A stretch of DNA of 64,000 nt from assembly GCA_036961355.1 (NCBI GenBank), contig JBALVL010000006.1:62001-126000 (forward strand). The letters are read 5' to 3'. The notes under the pieces were generated by a model. The model had not been told where the DNA came from and ran no database searches. It saw only the letters and a program-made list of their open reading frames with translations. This DNA comes from Motiliproteus sp036961355. GTDB lineage: Bacteria > Pseudomonadota > Gammaproteobacteria > Pseudomonadales > Balneatricaceae. This document shows positions 1 to 8,697 of the stretch, in pieces. Numbering within the stretch: the stretch's first letter is position 1; each line of letters starts with the position of its first letter. The position numbers were made by a program, and so were the translations under genes.

Positions 1-1277
1 AGCCCCGCTAACTGCCGTACGGCCACCGGCTTGTAGGAGGGGTGATAGGCGATAGCCTGGTCCAACTGGCGCTCAACATCCGCCTTGCTAAGCTGCGCTG
101 TTAACGGCGTGGGTGCTGGATTCTTTTTCGGTTCTGGCTTAGCTTCGGTGGGGCTGCCAACAACTTGAGCGGGGGCCAACTTAGGTTGTGCTCTCAACAA
201 CGCTGCGGCCGCAGCAATTGCATCGGTGTTAGCATCCGGCTGCCACTGCAAGGTAGAGACTTCTGACTGATTCAAGCCCAACGTTAGCGAAAAAGCGCTC
301 CAACTGTCGGTTGAATGCTGTAACTGCTGCAAACTGACCGCGTAAGGTGCCAACAGCTGCAGCTTTAGCTGCACTGGCAAAAATAGGTAGTCCTGGTACG
401 CGAATTCCAGTTCGGTTGAAGCAACCCACCCCTGTTGCTGCAAACTGTACTTAGCGATATTACTCTGACGAGCGACATAACTCCCTTGCACCAGCCCCGA
501 TCGACCGGTAGCACCGCAGTCAGCTAGCAGTTGCGTCTGAGCACCCAGATTGAAGAACTGTAACTCAGCACCTCCCAGGCCAACCTGTGTTGTGTCCAAG
601 GCCAGCGCTAATCGTGACGAGCCTATATCCAAATCACTCGTTAGCTGCAGCTGGAAGCGCTCCTCGGCCGCCAGTTTCAGATCCGCATTAAGGTATTCAC
701 TCTGCGAATCAAAATGGTATTCAAAACTGCCATTAAACAGAACCGAAGAGATTACCGCAGAAGCGGTGTCAGCTTGTGGTTGGAAACAGCCCAGAAAGCG
801 ACGTGCACTAGCGCTCGGTAACACACTGGCTTGAGCGAAACGCGCCAGCTCCGGCTCGGCTATCTGGAATCGCAATTGCACCCAGTCGGGCAACGCGCCT
901 TCCCTCACTAACGCAGCAGTCTGTGATAGCTCTCGCCAATGCTCGGTGATCAGTTGCAGCCGTTCAATACGGCTCGGTTGGCTCATCCCTTCAAGCTGCA
1001 ACGTCGTTCCATAAAGATCGATAACACCGTCAAAACTTGAGTCGATGTCGTCATAACGTAATTGCACACTGGCAGGTAGCGAGGCGATACTCTGCTCAAC
1101 CAACGAGGTGGCCGACAGGTGCAGATAAAACTTGGCACCAAGCAGTGCCAGCACGGGCAATAGCAACGGCAGCAAGGCGGCCCGCCGACTAAAACTTATA
1201 ATTTTACGACCCATCAATCGAGTCGTTTGAGCAGACAATCCAAGTCTGTTAAGCGAAAACTTCTTCAATAACGCCAC
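1..1277 (-). CDS. membrane-anchored protein of unknown function, C-terminus outside window
   Basis: This open frame on the minus strand runs off the left edge of the window, so the gene is partial. It is uninterrupted from about 1277 to base 1. A GTG at 1277 has an AGGA-type ribosome site just upstream; an ATG at 1214 is the alternative start. Near the N-terminus there is a basic stretch followed by one hydrophobic segment (LLPLLLPVLALLGAKFY), which suggests an inner-membrane anchor with the rest in the periplasm. The remainder is soluble, rich in leucine, glutamine and alanine, and becomes proline/lysine-rich towards the truncated end. I do not recognise the family. It is transcribed divergently from ilvY. 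Confidence 0.6.
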   Translation of the reverse strand, partial: MALLKKFSLNRLGLSAQTTRLMGRKIISFSRRAALLPLLLPVLALLGAKFYLHLSATSLVEQSIASLPASVQLRYDDIDSSFDGVIDLYGTTLQLEGMSQPSRIERLQLITEHWRELSQTAALVREGALPDWVQLRFQIAEPELARFAQASVLPSASARRFLGCFQPQADTASAVISSVLFNGSFEYHFDSQSEYLNADLKLAAEERFQLQLTSDLDIGSSRLALALDTTQVGLGGAELQFFNLGAQTQLLADCGATGRSGLVQGSYVARQSNIAKYSLQQQGWVASTELEFAYQDYLFLPVQLKLQLLAPYAVSLQQLQHSTDSWSAFSLTLGLNQSEVSTLQWQPDANTDAIAAAAALLRAQPKLAPAQVVGSPTEAKPEPKKNPAPTPLTAQLSKADVERQLDQAIAYHPSYKPVAVRQLAG

Positions 1278-1537
1278 CGCTATCCTGAGCCTGTTTTAAA
1301 GAGATAACACAATCATATGCTGCAGGATCATAGCATTCACTACAGATAAACCAAAATAACCACTTAAATCAAAAGGTTTTACTTCTGCCTGCGCGAGTAT
1401 CATAATTTCCGCAACACTAGCTCCGCCGCTGTTTCAGATATTGCATCATAGTCAGAGTCATTATATCGTCGCAACCAGCTAGAGCAGTGATGCGTCTGGC
1501 ACAGAACCCTTAGAGACCGACCCCTTAGAGAAAGACA

Positions 1538-2449
1538 ATGGACAGCCGTTCCCTGCGCCAATTCTTAGCCTTAGCTGAAACACTTCATTTTGGCCGTGCC
1601 AGCGCACTCAGCCATGTCAGCCCCTCAACCCTAAGCCGAGCCATCAAGCAGCTTGAGCAATCAGTGGGGGCCGAGCTGTTTCTGCGAGACAACCGTAGTG
1701 TCAGCCTGACGCGTGAAGGTGAACTGTTTCAGGATTACGCCCGCGAAGCATTGGCGCAGTGGGAACTATTGCAAGGTAGCCTTAACGCCGGTCAAGATGA
1801 GCTGCAAGGCGAAATCAGCATGTACTGCTCGGTAACCGCCAGCTATAGCTTCCTTCATGAAATACTCAGTGCTTTTCGCCATAACCACCCAAAAATTGAG
1901 ATCAAGCTGCACACCGGCGACCCCGAATCGGCGATCAGCAGAGTCCAAAACGGCACCGACGATATTACCATCGCGGCACTCCCCAACTCGATGCCAACCG
2001 GGCTGGCATTCAAACATATCACCACCTCTGCACTGGTGTTTATTGCTCCGGCCAGCGGCAGCGCCACCGATTCCCTGCCAACTCAGGATAACGACTGGAG
2101 CGCGGAGCAATGGGCTGAAACTCCAATGATTGTGTCTGAATCAGGGCTGTCGCGAAAGCGGCTTAACCACTGGTTCCGGCAACAAGGGATTCAGCCTAAA
2201 ATCTATGCTCAGGTCACCGGTCACGAAGCGATCGTCAGCATGGTAAGCCTCGGATTTGGCATCGGCGTGGTGCCTAAGATAGTGCTCGATAACAGTCCGC
2301 TAGTGGAGCAGATTGAGGTGTTATCCGTGACACCGGAACTCGGCGCTTATCAGGTTGGATTATTTGCACTGGAGAAGAAATTAAAGAACCCGCTGATCCA
2401 TGCCTTTTGGTCTTCGGTATCAAAAGATGGCGGTCAGATCCGGGATTAA
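1538..2449 (+). CDS. ilvY: LysR-type regulator IlvY
   Basis: This is a LysR-family transcription factor of 303 residues, the normal family length. The winged helix-turn-helix occupies about residues 1-60 (FGRASALSHVSPSTLSRAI), and a periplasmic-binding-protein-like effector domain follows at about 90-295. The sequence matches the IlvY subgroup closely, including HFGR, HVSPSTLSR, LFLRDNR, the CSVTA segment and GHEAIVSMVSLGFGIGVVP. IlvY activates ilvC (ketol-acid reductoisomerase) in response to acetolactate or acetohydroxybutyrate. In enterobacteria ilvY and ilvC are divergent neighbours. Here the divergent neighbour is an unrelated membrane protein gene, so the target must lie elsewhere. Confidence 0.85.
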   Translation: MDSRSLRQFLALAETLHFGRASALSHVSPSTLSRAIKQLEQSVGAELFLRDNRSVSLTREGELFQDYAREALAQWELLQGSLNAGQDELQGEISMYCSVTASYSFLHEILSAFRHNHPKIEIKLHTGDPESAISRVQNGTDDITIAALPNSMPTGLAFKHITTSALVFIAPASGSATDSLPTQDNDWSAEQWAETPMIVSESGLSRKRLNHWFRQQGIQPKIYAQVTGHEAIVSMVSLGFGIGVVPKIVLDNSPLVEQIEVLSVTPELGAYQVGLFALEKKLKNPLIHAFWSSVSKDGGQIRD

Positions 2450-2470
2450 GAAACCGCCTAGCTTGAATAC

Positions 2471-2495
2471 CCCCCGTTTGTTCAGTACACGGGGG
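2471..2495 (+). terminator. stem-loop after ilvY
   Basis: An inverted repeat CCCCCGT / ACGGGGG with an 11-base loop lies 21 bases after the ilvY stop. The stem is GC-rich, but no clear T-run follows, so it is a weak intrinsic terminator candidate. Confidence 0.4.
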
Positions 2496-2614
2496 ATATC
2501 GTGATCCTCTTACGTCTTAGCAAATCGATAACCCATCAAGAACTAGCCCACAAAAATCATAATACGCTATTATCCCATCCACTTAGCTATCGCGAAAGAG
2601 GAAGGGATATAACT

Positions 2615-3451
2615 ATGGACTCTCCAATACAGATCGAGAATTTCGAGAAATATTACGATCAGGCGATCGCAATGCTGATGCAGTACGGTCCCAAGTTATT
2701 ACTGGCCATCGCCGTACTACTGATCGGCTGGCGCGTCATCGGAGCTGTGCTGAAGATGTTCGACCGCAGCATGGAGTCCCACAAGGTGGAATCCACGCTA
2801 CAACGCTTCCTAGTCAACTTCAGTAATTTCATGCTCAAGACGATGCTGCTGATCAGTGTTGCCAGCATGATCGGCGTCGAAACCACCTCGCTAATTGCGA
2901 TGCTCGGTGCCGCCGGACTGGCGATCGGTTTAGCACTGCAGGGCAGCCTGTCCAACTTTGCAGGCGGTGCACTAATCCTGTTCTTCAAACCGTTTAAGAT
3001 AGGCGATGTGATCGAAGCGCAAGGTTATCTGGGACGGGTTCACGAGATTCAGATCTTTAACACCATCATGGTGACGCTGGATAACCAACGGGTGATCATT
3101 CCTAATGGCAAGCTGTCCAACGACTGCATCAAAAATGTCTTTGCCGAGCCAACCCGCCGAATTGATGTCACCTTCGGTATCAGTTATGACGATGATCTAC
3201 TTAAAGCCAAAGAGGTGTTGTGGCAGGTGATCCGCTCCGATGATCGGATCCTCAACGACCCGGAGTCTGAGGTTTACGTCTCGGCCCACGCCGATAGCTC
3301 GATCAACCTGCTGGTAAGAGTCTGGGTTGATTCCGATAACTACTGGCCGGTTCATTTCAATCTGTTCGAGCAGGTCAAGCTGGCGTTTGATCGTGAAAAG
3401 ATCACTATTCCGTACCCACAGCGCGATGTATACGTACGCCAAGTCAGCTAA
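2615..3451 (+). CDS. mscS: small-conductance mechanosensitive channel MscS
   Basis: This is a 278-residue channel of the MscS family, close to the length of E. coli MscS. It opens under membrane tension and releases osmolytes during hypo-osmotic shock. Three transmembrane segments lie in the first 130 residues. The third is the glycine/alanine-rich pore helix (GAAGLAIGLALQGSLSNFAGG), followed by the conserved FKIGDVIEA beta-domain and an alpha/beta C-terminal vestibule. The ATG at 2615 is chosen because AGAGGAAGGG lies just before it; an in-frame start at 2501 would add 38 residues unlike the family. A strong hairpin follows the gene. Confidence 0.92.
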   Translation: MDSPIQIENFEKYYDQAIAMLMQYGPKLLLAIAVLLIGWRVIGAVLKMFDRSMESHKVESTLQRFLVNFSNFMLKTMLLISVASMIGVETTSLIAMLGAAGLAIGLALQGSLSNFAGGALILFFKPFKIGDVIEAQGYLGRVHEIQIFNTIMVTLDNQRVIIPNGKLSNDCIKNVFAEPTRRIDVTFGISYDDDLLKAKEVLWQVIRSDDRILNDPESEVYVSAHADSSINLLVRVWVDSDNYWPVHFNLFEQVKLAFDREKITIPYPQRDVYVRQVS

Positions 3452-3464
3452 TCTCGACGCTGTC

Positions 3465-3505
3465 CGCTCGCCAACCGGGTACACATAACTCTCGGTTGGC
3501 GAGCG
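3465..3505 (+). terminator. 13-bp perfect stem-loop after mscS
   Basis: CGCTCGCCAACCG at 3465-3477 pairs perfectly with 3493-3505 across a 15-base loop. It begins 13 bases after the mscS stop. The following bases are only mildly T-rich, so it could terminate transcription or protect the 3' end. Confidence 0.5.
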
Positions 3506-3633
3506 ATTCTCTCCGGCAGACCCTCCATTCACCATCAACGCAGCAAGCTCAATGGAAATTTTTTTGATTTAATTTAACCCCGTTTTACTGCACCGGTCGT
3601 TTATAGCTACAAACCCACGATCGGAGTACGACC

Positions 3634-5559
3634 ATGCACCACACTCTTTTTTCACCCCGCCCGCTGGCGATCGCTATTACTATTGCCGTTACTACCCCTC
3701 TCATATTTGGCTGCAGCACCGAACGCACCCCACTTGCCACGGTTGAATCCCAGCCTGCGACAACGACCCAAGCCCAGCAAGATGAAAAGTCCAACTCCAA
3801 GAAACGCGAAGTCGAGCTACGCACCGAGCAAGAACAAGCCCAGCGCTTAACCCAAGCAACATCAACCGATGTTGATCATGCATCTGCTACCCGCCACCTA
3901 CCACAGCCGCGCCTGTTAGAGAGCAAAGCAAAAGCACCATCGTTAATGCGTGCCGAAAGCTACACAGGCGGCAAAATCGTCCAGCCAGCACACGCCCCTT
4001 ATCCTCCGTTACACTATTCAGAGCCAGCTGCCACCAACGAACGCTTCACCCGCTTCACCGATCATCCGGTAAAGCTGGTTAGCAATGATCCGTTGAGCAC
4101 CTTTGGCGTTGATGTGGATACCGCGTCCTACACCATCGCCCGTCAGGATCTTAACAACGGTCGCCTTCCCTCGGCACAGTCGGCCCGGATCGAAGAGTGG
4201 CTCAACTATTTCCAGTACAGCTACACCACCCCCGCCTCCGAAGAGCAGCCTTTCAGCATCACTACGGAGATTGGTCCCAGCCCCTGGGCAGACAATAAGC
4301 AATTACTGCTGGTCGGCCTGAAAGGTTACGAAGTCGCTAAGGCCGACCTGCCGCCGCTCAATCTCTGCTTTCTGATCGATGTATCGGGTTCGATGCACGC
4401 TCAGAACAAGTTGCCATTGGCCAAGACCGCACTGAAGATGCTGACCCGTCAATTGCGGCCGCAGGATCGGGTCTCGATCGTGGTTTATGCCGGTGCGGCA
4501 GGACTGGTATTAGACTCAGCCAATGGCAATGAGGAGGGGCGTATTACTCACGCCCTCGACCAATTACGTGCCGGCGGTTCAACCGCAGGCGGTGCCGGTA
4601 TTCAGCTGGCTTACAGTACCGCGCTAAAAAACCACACCGATGACGCCATCTCCCGGGTAATACTACTCAGCGATGGCGATATGAACGTCGGTACAACCAA
4701 CACCCAGGCGCTAAAGAAGATGGTTGAAAGGCAGCGTAACAGCGGTGTCTCGCTGTCGATATTAACCTTCGGCCGCGGCAATATTCGTGACGAACTGATG
4801 AACTCGCTGGCTGAGATAGGCAACGGTAATGCCGGTTATATCGACAGTGCGCACGAAGCCCGCAAATACCTAGTCGATGAGATGACAGGATCACTGATGA
4901 CCATCGCCAAAGATGTCAAAACCCAGATCGAATTCAACCCCGAGCTAGTCGCCAACTACCGGCTATTGGGGTATGAAACCCGCCACTTGGAAAACCATCA
5001 GTTTGACGATGATCGACAGGATGCCGGTGAGATCGGCGCAGGACACGAAGTGACAGCGCTGTACGAACTGACCATGATAGGGACAGAGGATAGCTCGCTC
5101 CCCAAGCTGCGCTACGACAGCTCGACAGACCGCCAAAAAGAATCCACAAAAACCACCGTGGCGAGCGCCTACCCGCAAGAGCTGGCCTACCTGAAATTGC
5201 GTTACAAGCAGCCCAACGGTGACCACAGTAAACTCGTCAGCCAGCCGATTAATCACAACCAGCTCCGTTCAGAATTAGCCCAAAACAGCGATAACTTTCG
5301 CTGGGCAGCAGCGGTTGCAGGCGCGGCACAAAAGACCCGAGGCAATGCCTACATCGGCACTTGGGACTACCGTCAAAGCATCGATCTGGCGCAGCAGGCG
5401 ATAGGAGCCGACACCATGGGGTATCGAGCCGAATTTATCCGCATGCTCCGCATGGCAGACAGCCTCGACCAACCGCCGCATCTGAGCCGATCGCCCACGG
5501 CTGATCTTGCTCGTTCGACTCAGGACCTGTCTGGCCGGGTACGCTCTAGTCTAAATTAA
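3634..5559 (+). CDS. VWA-domain lipoprotein, YfbK type
   Basis: This is a predicted lipoprotein of 641 residues. The N-terminus has a hydrophobic signal segment ending in a lipobox (LIFGC, Cys27). A charged and glutamine-rich linker follows. The N-terminal YfbK-type domain spans about 115-200, and the von Willebrand factor A domain about 240-410 has an intact metal-binding DVSGSM motif near residue 249 and LLSDGDMN further on. A C-terminal DUF3520-like region fills about 430-620. The ATG is preceded by CGGAG. The gene is followed after 24 bases by an ECF sigma factor and then a membrane protein, so it probably belongs to a cell-surface-sensing operon. The substrate or partner is unknown. Confidence 0.85.
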   Translation: MHHTLFSPRPLAIAITIAVTTPLIFGCSTERTPLATVESQPATTTQAQQDEKSNSKKREVELRTEQEQAQRLTQATSTDVDHASATRHLPQPRLLESKAKAPSLMRAESYTGGKIVQPAHAPYPPLHYSEPAATNERFTRFTDHPVKLVSNDPLSTFGVDVDTASYTIARQDLNNGRLPSAQSARIEEWLNYFQYSYTTPASEEQPFSITTEIGPSPWADNKQLLLVGLKGYEVAKADLPPLNLCFLIDVSGSMHAQNKLPLAKTALKMLTRQLRPQDRVSIVVYAGAAGLVLDSANGNEEGRITHALDQLRAGGSTAGGAGIQLAYSTALKNHTDDAISRVILLSDGDMNVGTTNTQALKKMVERQRNSGVSLSILTFGRGNIRDELMNSLAEIGNGNAGYIDSAHEARKYLVDEMTGSLMTIAKDVKTQIEFNPELVANYRLLGYETRHLENHQFDDDRQDAGEIGAGHEVTALYELTMIGTEDSSLPKLRYDSSTDRQKESTKTTVASAYPQELAYLKLRYKQPNGDHSKLVSQPINHNQLRSELAQNSDNFRWAAAVAGAAQKTRGNAYIGTWDYRQSIDLAQQAIGADTMGYRAEFIRMLRMADSLDQPPHLSRSPTADLARSTQDLSGRVRSSLN

Positions 5560-5583
5560 GCACTTCAGGTACGCTGCTGGTCC

Positions 5584-6246
5584 ATGTATGCAACAACCAC
5601 CAAAGCGGGTGCTATCGTAGGGACTACCAAAGGAGCTGTCGACGCGACGGACAATCCGATTGGCAACGCGAATGTCAGTACCGATGAAGGTTCTGACAAT
5701 AGCACCGACGAAAACCTGATGCTGGCGTATGCGGGCGGCAGCTATTCGGCCTTCGAGACGCTGTACGGCCGCTACAGAGGCCCAGTGCTGCGGTTTTATC
5801 GGCGCCAGACCCAACCGCCGGCGTTGGCGGAAGAGCTATTACACGAGGCTTTCATTCGGCTGATCAAAGCCCGCAAACAGTACCAGCCGACGGCCCGTTT
5901 TCGGGTCTATTTCTGGCGCATCGTCCGCAATTTACTGGTCGATCATTACCGCAGTCAAAGCCGAACGTTGCCCGAGCCCTTCGGTGAAGCCGATCCCGAG
6001 TTAACCCTCGCCGATCACATTGACCAACCCGAAGTCCATGCGGAACAGAACCAGCAATTAACTCGGCTGCTGGCTCTGGTTCAGCAACTACCCGCCGATC
6101 AGCGCGATGCGTTTTTGCTGAAAGAGGAAGCGGAATTGTCGCTGGCCGAGATCGCCGAACTCACCGACTGCGGCACCGAGACGGTAAAGAGCCGACTACG
6201 TTATGCGATCATCAAACTTCGTAGCGGCATGGAGGAGCGCCAATGA
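5584..6246 (+). CDS. ECF-type RNA polymerase sigma factor
   Basis: This is a sigma-70 family protein of 220 residues with only regions 2 and 4, typical of extracytoplasmic-function factors. Region 2 is visible at about 50-120 (LLHEAFIRLIKARKQY and FWRIVRNLLVDHYRS). Region 4 is at about 155-215 (LPADQRDAFLLKEE, then the helix-turn-helix LSLAEIAELTDCGTETVKSRL). The first 40 residues are threonine/glycine/aspartate-rich and not part of the fold, and no good ribosome site precedes the ATG at 5584, so the true start could be further in. The stop overlaps the next start as ATGA, showing translational coupling with its likely regulator. Confidence 0.85.
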   Translation: MYATTTKAGAIVGTTKGAVDATDNPIGNANVSTDEGSDNSTDENLMLAYAGGSYSAFETLYGRYRGPVLRFYRRQTQPPALAEELLHEAFIRLIKARKQYQPTARFRVYFWRIVRNLLVDHYRSQSRTLPEPFGEADPELTLADHIDQPEVHAEQNQQLTRLLALVQQLPADQRDAFLLKEEAELSLAEIAELTDCGTETVKSRLRYAIIKLRSGMEERQ

Positions 6247-7127
6247 GCGACGACGATATCTTGGATAGCTACCTGTCCGGCGACTCTGACATCTCAGCCC
6301 TGTATCAAGAGTCAACACAGAATCCCAAAGGCCCTTCGGCGGACACCGACCAAGCCGTTTTGGCAGCTGCCAAGCGTTCTATTGGTACAGGCCCTTCAGT
6401 GAAAAATCGCCGTCTGCGTCCATCCTGGCTGATCCCAGCATCGGCGGCCGCCACGATCGTGTTGTCGACCTCGATCTACCTGACCAATCAGCCCCTGCTC
6501 GATTCGGCCTCTGATTTTGACCCAAGCGGCTATAACGGAAGCTACGACCAAGCTGACAACAGCGCTGCCGAAAGCGAGTCTCTGCAGCCGCTGCACAGTA
6601 AACAAGCGAACCAGCCAGAGCTGCAACAACAGCAACGCAGTCTGCTTACCAAGCCGCAAAGCATGAAGGCGGAGGCGCTTACCGAACAAACAAGAGCCCG
6701 ACCCGAGAAGAAAAAAACAGCCCTAGCCGACGCCCCCGCTTTGGCCCCTCAAATGTCCGCTAGCGAGGCAAATGAAGAAGCAAGCAGCGACAGCCTGAGC
6801 AACAGTCGTATTGGCGCTGAGCAGATCGTGCCAGCGGATACGATGTCCGCAGATCCACTACCCACAGAACCCTTGTCCGCAGCCAAAGAGGCTCATTTAG
6901 CCGAGCCGAAACAGCGAGCACCGCAACCTACTGCGCCCCAGGCACTCACCAGCGTCCCGCAAAACTACCGTTCCACGATACCTCACTGGTTAGCCGAGAT
7001 TGAACGATTGATCGATCAAGGCGAACTAACAATCGCGCTAGACGAACTCGAAACGTTCCAACGAGAACACCCCAACCACCCGCTTCCAGAACAGATCAGG
7101 GCGTTTCAGCAAAGCCAGCAGCCTTGA
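6243..7127 (+). CDS. single-pass membrane protein, probable anti-sigma factor
   Basis: This protein has 294 residues and one predicted transmembrane segment at about residues 59-78 (WLIPASAAATIVLSTSIYLT). A short cytoplasmic N-terminus and a long, low-complexity region rich in glutamine, serine, alanine and proline sit on either side. A small helical segment lies at the C-terminus (about 245-290). Position and ATGA coupling to the ECF sigma factor suggest it is the anti-sigma factor. It lacks the HxxxCxxC zinc motif of the common ZAS class, so the sigma-binding part is not recognisable and the role is inferred from context only. Confidence 0.65.
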   Translation: MSDDDILDSYLSGDSDISALYQESTQNPKGPSADTDQAVLAAAKRSIGTGPSVKNRRLRPSWLIPASAAATIVLSTSIYLTNQPLLDSASDFDPSGYNGSYDQADNSAAESESLQPLHSKQANQPELQQQQRSLLTKPQSMKAEALTEQTRARPEKKKTALADAPALAPQMSASEANEEASSDSLSNSRIGAEQIVPADTMSADPLPTEPLSAAKEAHLAEPKQRAPQPTAPQALTSVPQNYRSTIPHWLAEIERLIDQGELTIALDELETFQREHPNHPLPEQIRAFQQSQQP

Positions 7128-7163
7128 TGATCTTTGAACTGCCACCTTAACAAAAGAAGAAAA

Positions 7164-7182
7164 GGCACCTCGCTGAGGTGCC
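7164..7182. terminator. hairpin between convergent genes
   Basis: An 8-bp perfect stem GGCACCTC / GAGGTGCC with a 3-base loop lies between convergent genes. Read on the minus strand it is followed by TTTTCTTCTTTT, so it is best as a terminator for the TerB-like gene. It may also stop transcripts from the sigma factor operon. Confidence 0.65.
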
Positions 7183-7311
7183 ATTGAGAATTACGCAGAT
7201 AAGCCAGTTAGACCGCAGTTCAGCGCCTGACCAGTCCGAGCCCTGCCAAAGCCAGTCGCATTAATGCGAGCGCTCGGCGGTAAGTAACGAGAGTGTCAAC
7301 AAAGGCCGCCT

Positions 7312-7776
7312 TCACACTTGGGCCGCAGCGATCGCTGCCAACTTAGTACGAATAAACTCTTTATGCGGCACATACATCAAGTCGGCCACTTTACGGATCA
7401 GATGGTCTTCATGTTTATCCAGATAATCATCGGCAAGAGCGACCTGCCACAAATTAAACACAAGCTGGCTCTTTTGCTCGGGGTTGTAATGCTCATTAAT
7501 GAGCCGGGTGAACTGATACAACGAGATGGCCTGCTCTGCCTCCTGCCGACCCAGATCAACCAGCGTCCTCAGCTCCTCATCAGTCAGTGTAAATTGTTTG
7601 CTGAGTAGTTCGATTACCGTCTCCTGCTCACTCTCCCCGACGTCAAAATCAGCGCGTGAAACTTCAATCAGTAATGCGGCGGTAGCGAGCTGCAAAGAAT
7701 GGCTGCTGCTTAGGGAGTCGGCATCTTCACTTAAGGTCATATGGCTACTGAAGAACTGGCTGATTAGACGAATCAT
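7312..7776 (-). CDS. TerB-like protein
   Basis: The protein resembles the TerB-like family (tellurite-resistance protein B fold), an all-helical acidic protein. Visible hallmarks are LQLATAALLIEVSRADFDVGESE near the N-terminus, the repeated acidic helix ends and a C-terminal LADDYLDKHEDHLIRKVADLMYV segment of the metal-binding type. Homologues typically begin MIR.I..FF, which supports the ATG at 7776 (154 residues). However, a much stronger ribosome site (AAGGAG) precedes an in-frame ATG at 7851, which would add 25 hydrophobic residues, so the start is uncertain. Tellurite resistance itself should not be assumed; most isolated TerB-like genes have no known role. Confidence 0.8.
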   Translation of the reverse strand: MIRLISQFFSSHMTLSEDADSLSSSHSLQLATAALLIEVSRADFDVGESEQETVIELLSKQFTLTDEELRTLVDLGRQEAEQAISLYQFTRLINEHYNPEQKSQLVFNLWQVALADDYLDKHEDHLIRKVADLMYVPHKEFIRTKLAAIAAAQV

Positions 7777-7992
7777 AAATAGAGGCCTGAAAAATAACGA
7801 ACGGTATAAGTTGAAAAAGCTAAGTGATAGCAGGCAGGCAATACCTGCCATGACAGTTTACTCCTTTACCCACCAACTGACCCGATCGTGCTTTAATCGT
7901 TCAGTTTGGCCGATTAACACTATTGCCATCGCTGCCAAACGGGGTTGATAATTGCGCCCCTAATTATTCAATCCAACCGGTCGGAGAGAACC

Positions 7993-8487
7993 ATGAGTAT
8001 TACCACCAACCATGTTGTTAGCTTTCACTATCGTTTACAAGATGAGGCGGGCAACGAACTGGAGAGTTCTCATGATTCCAGCCCGACACTCTACCTGCAT
8101 GGCCATAAAGGGATCATCCCCGGACTGGAGAAAGCGCTGGAAGGCAAGTCAGTAGGCGATAATTTGAGCGTGACACTGGCACCGCACGAAGCTTACGGAC
8201 CTCGCCGTGAGGGCAGCGAACAACGGATACCGATCAAACACCTGCAGATAGACGCTAAGACCAAACGTATGCTGAAAAAAGGGATGGCGGTGCCGGTCCA
8301 AACCGAGCAGGGCAGCCGTTCGATGGTTGTGGTCAAAGTGGGCAAGTTTAATGTCGATCTGGACACCAACCACCCACTGGCTGGCAAGACGCTGACCTTT
8401 GCCATCGAGATTGTCGATGTCCGCGATGCCACCGAAGAAGAGAAGACCCACGGCCACGCTCACGGTGTCGGCGGCCATCAACACTAA
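7993..8487 (+). CDS. slyD: FKBP-type peptidyl-prolyl isomerase SlyD
   Basis: This is a 164-residue cytoplasmic prolyl isomerase and chaperone of the SlyD group. The FKBP core is at both ends of the fold (VVSFHYRL..., GIIPGLEKALEGKSVGD, APHEAYGPR), with the insert-in-flap chaperone domain at about 70-125. A histidine-rich tail (HGHAHGVGGHQH) is consistent with nickel binding, though it is shorter and has fewer cysteines than the E. coli tail. The ATG at 7993 follows CGGAGAGAACC; an in-frame upstream start at 7945 lacks support. It stands alone with no obvious operon partner. Confidence 0.9.
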   Translation: MSITTNHVVSFHYRLQDEAGNELESSHDSSPTLYLHGHKGIIPGLEKALEGKSVGDNLSVTLAPHEAYGPRREGSEQRIPIKHLQIDAKTKRMLKKGMAVPVQTEQGSRSMVVVKVGKFNVDLDTNHPLAGKTLTFAIEIVDVRDATEEEKTHGHAHGVGGHQH

Positions 8488-8697
8488 CCGGCTACATTCC
8501 TTTTGAGATGAGGAGCTTATTGACCGCAATTTGGTCCGGCTATTGATGCCTGCCGGGTTGCCGTCACGATGGAACGGCCAACAGATCTCCCCGGCGCGGA
8601 GCCAGAAGTTTAACGGCTGTATTCCTATCAAAGCTGTCGGAATTACATTAGGTTGATCTAACAATAAAAATGCAAAGAACTCGGAGTTGTTTCAACA

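Noticed and set aside
7945..7992. N-terminal extension of SlyD by 16 residues
   Set aside because: The strong ribosome site is just before the ATG at 7993 and family members begin there.
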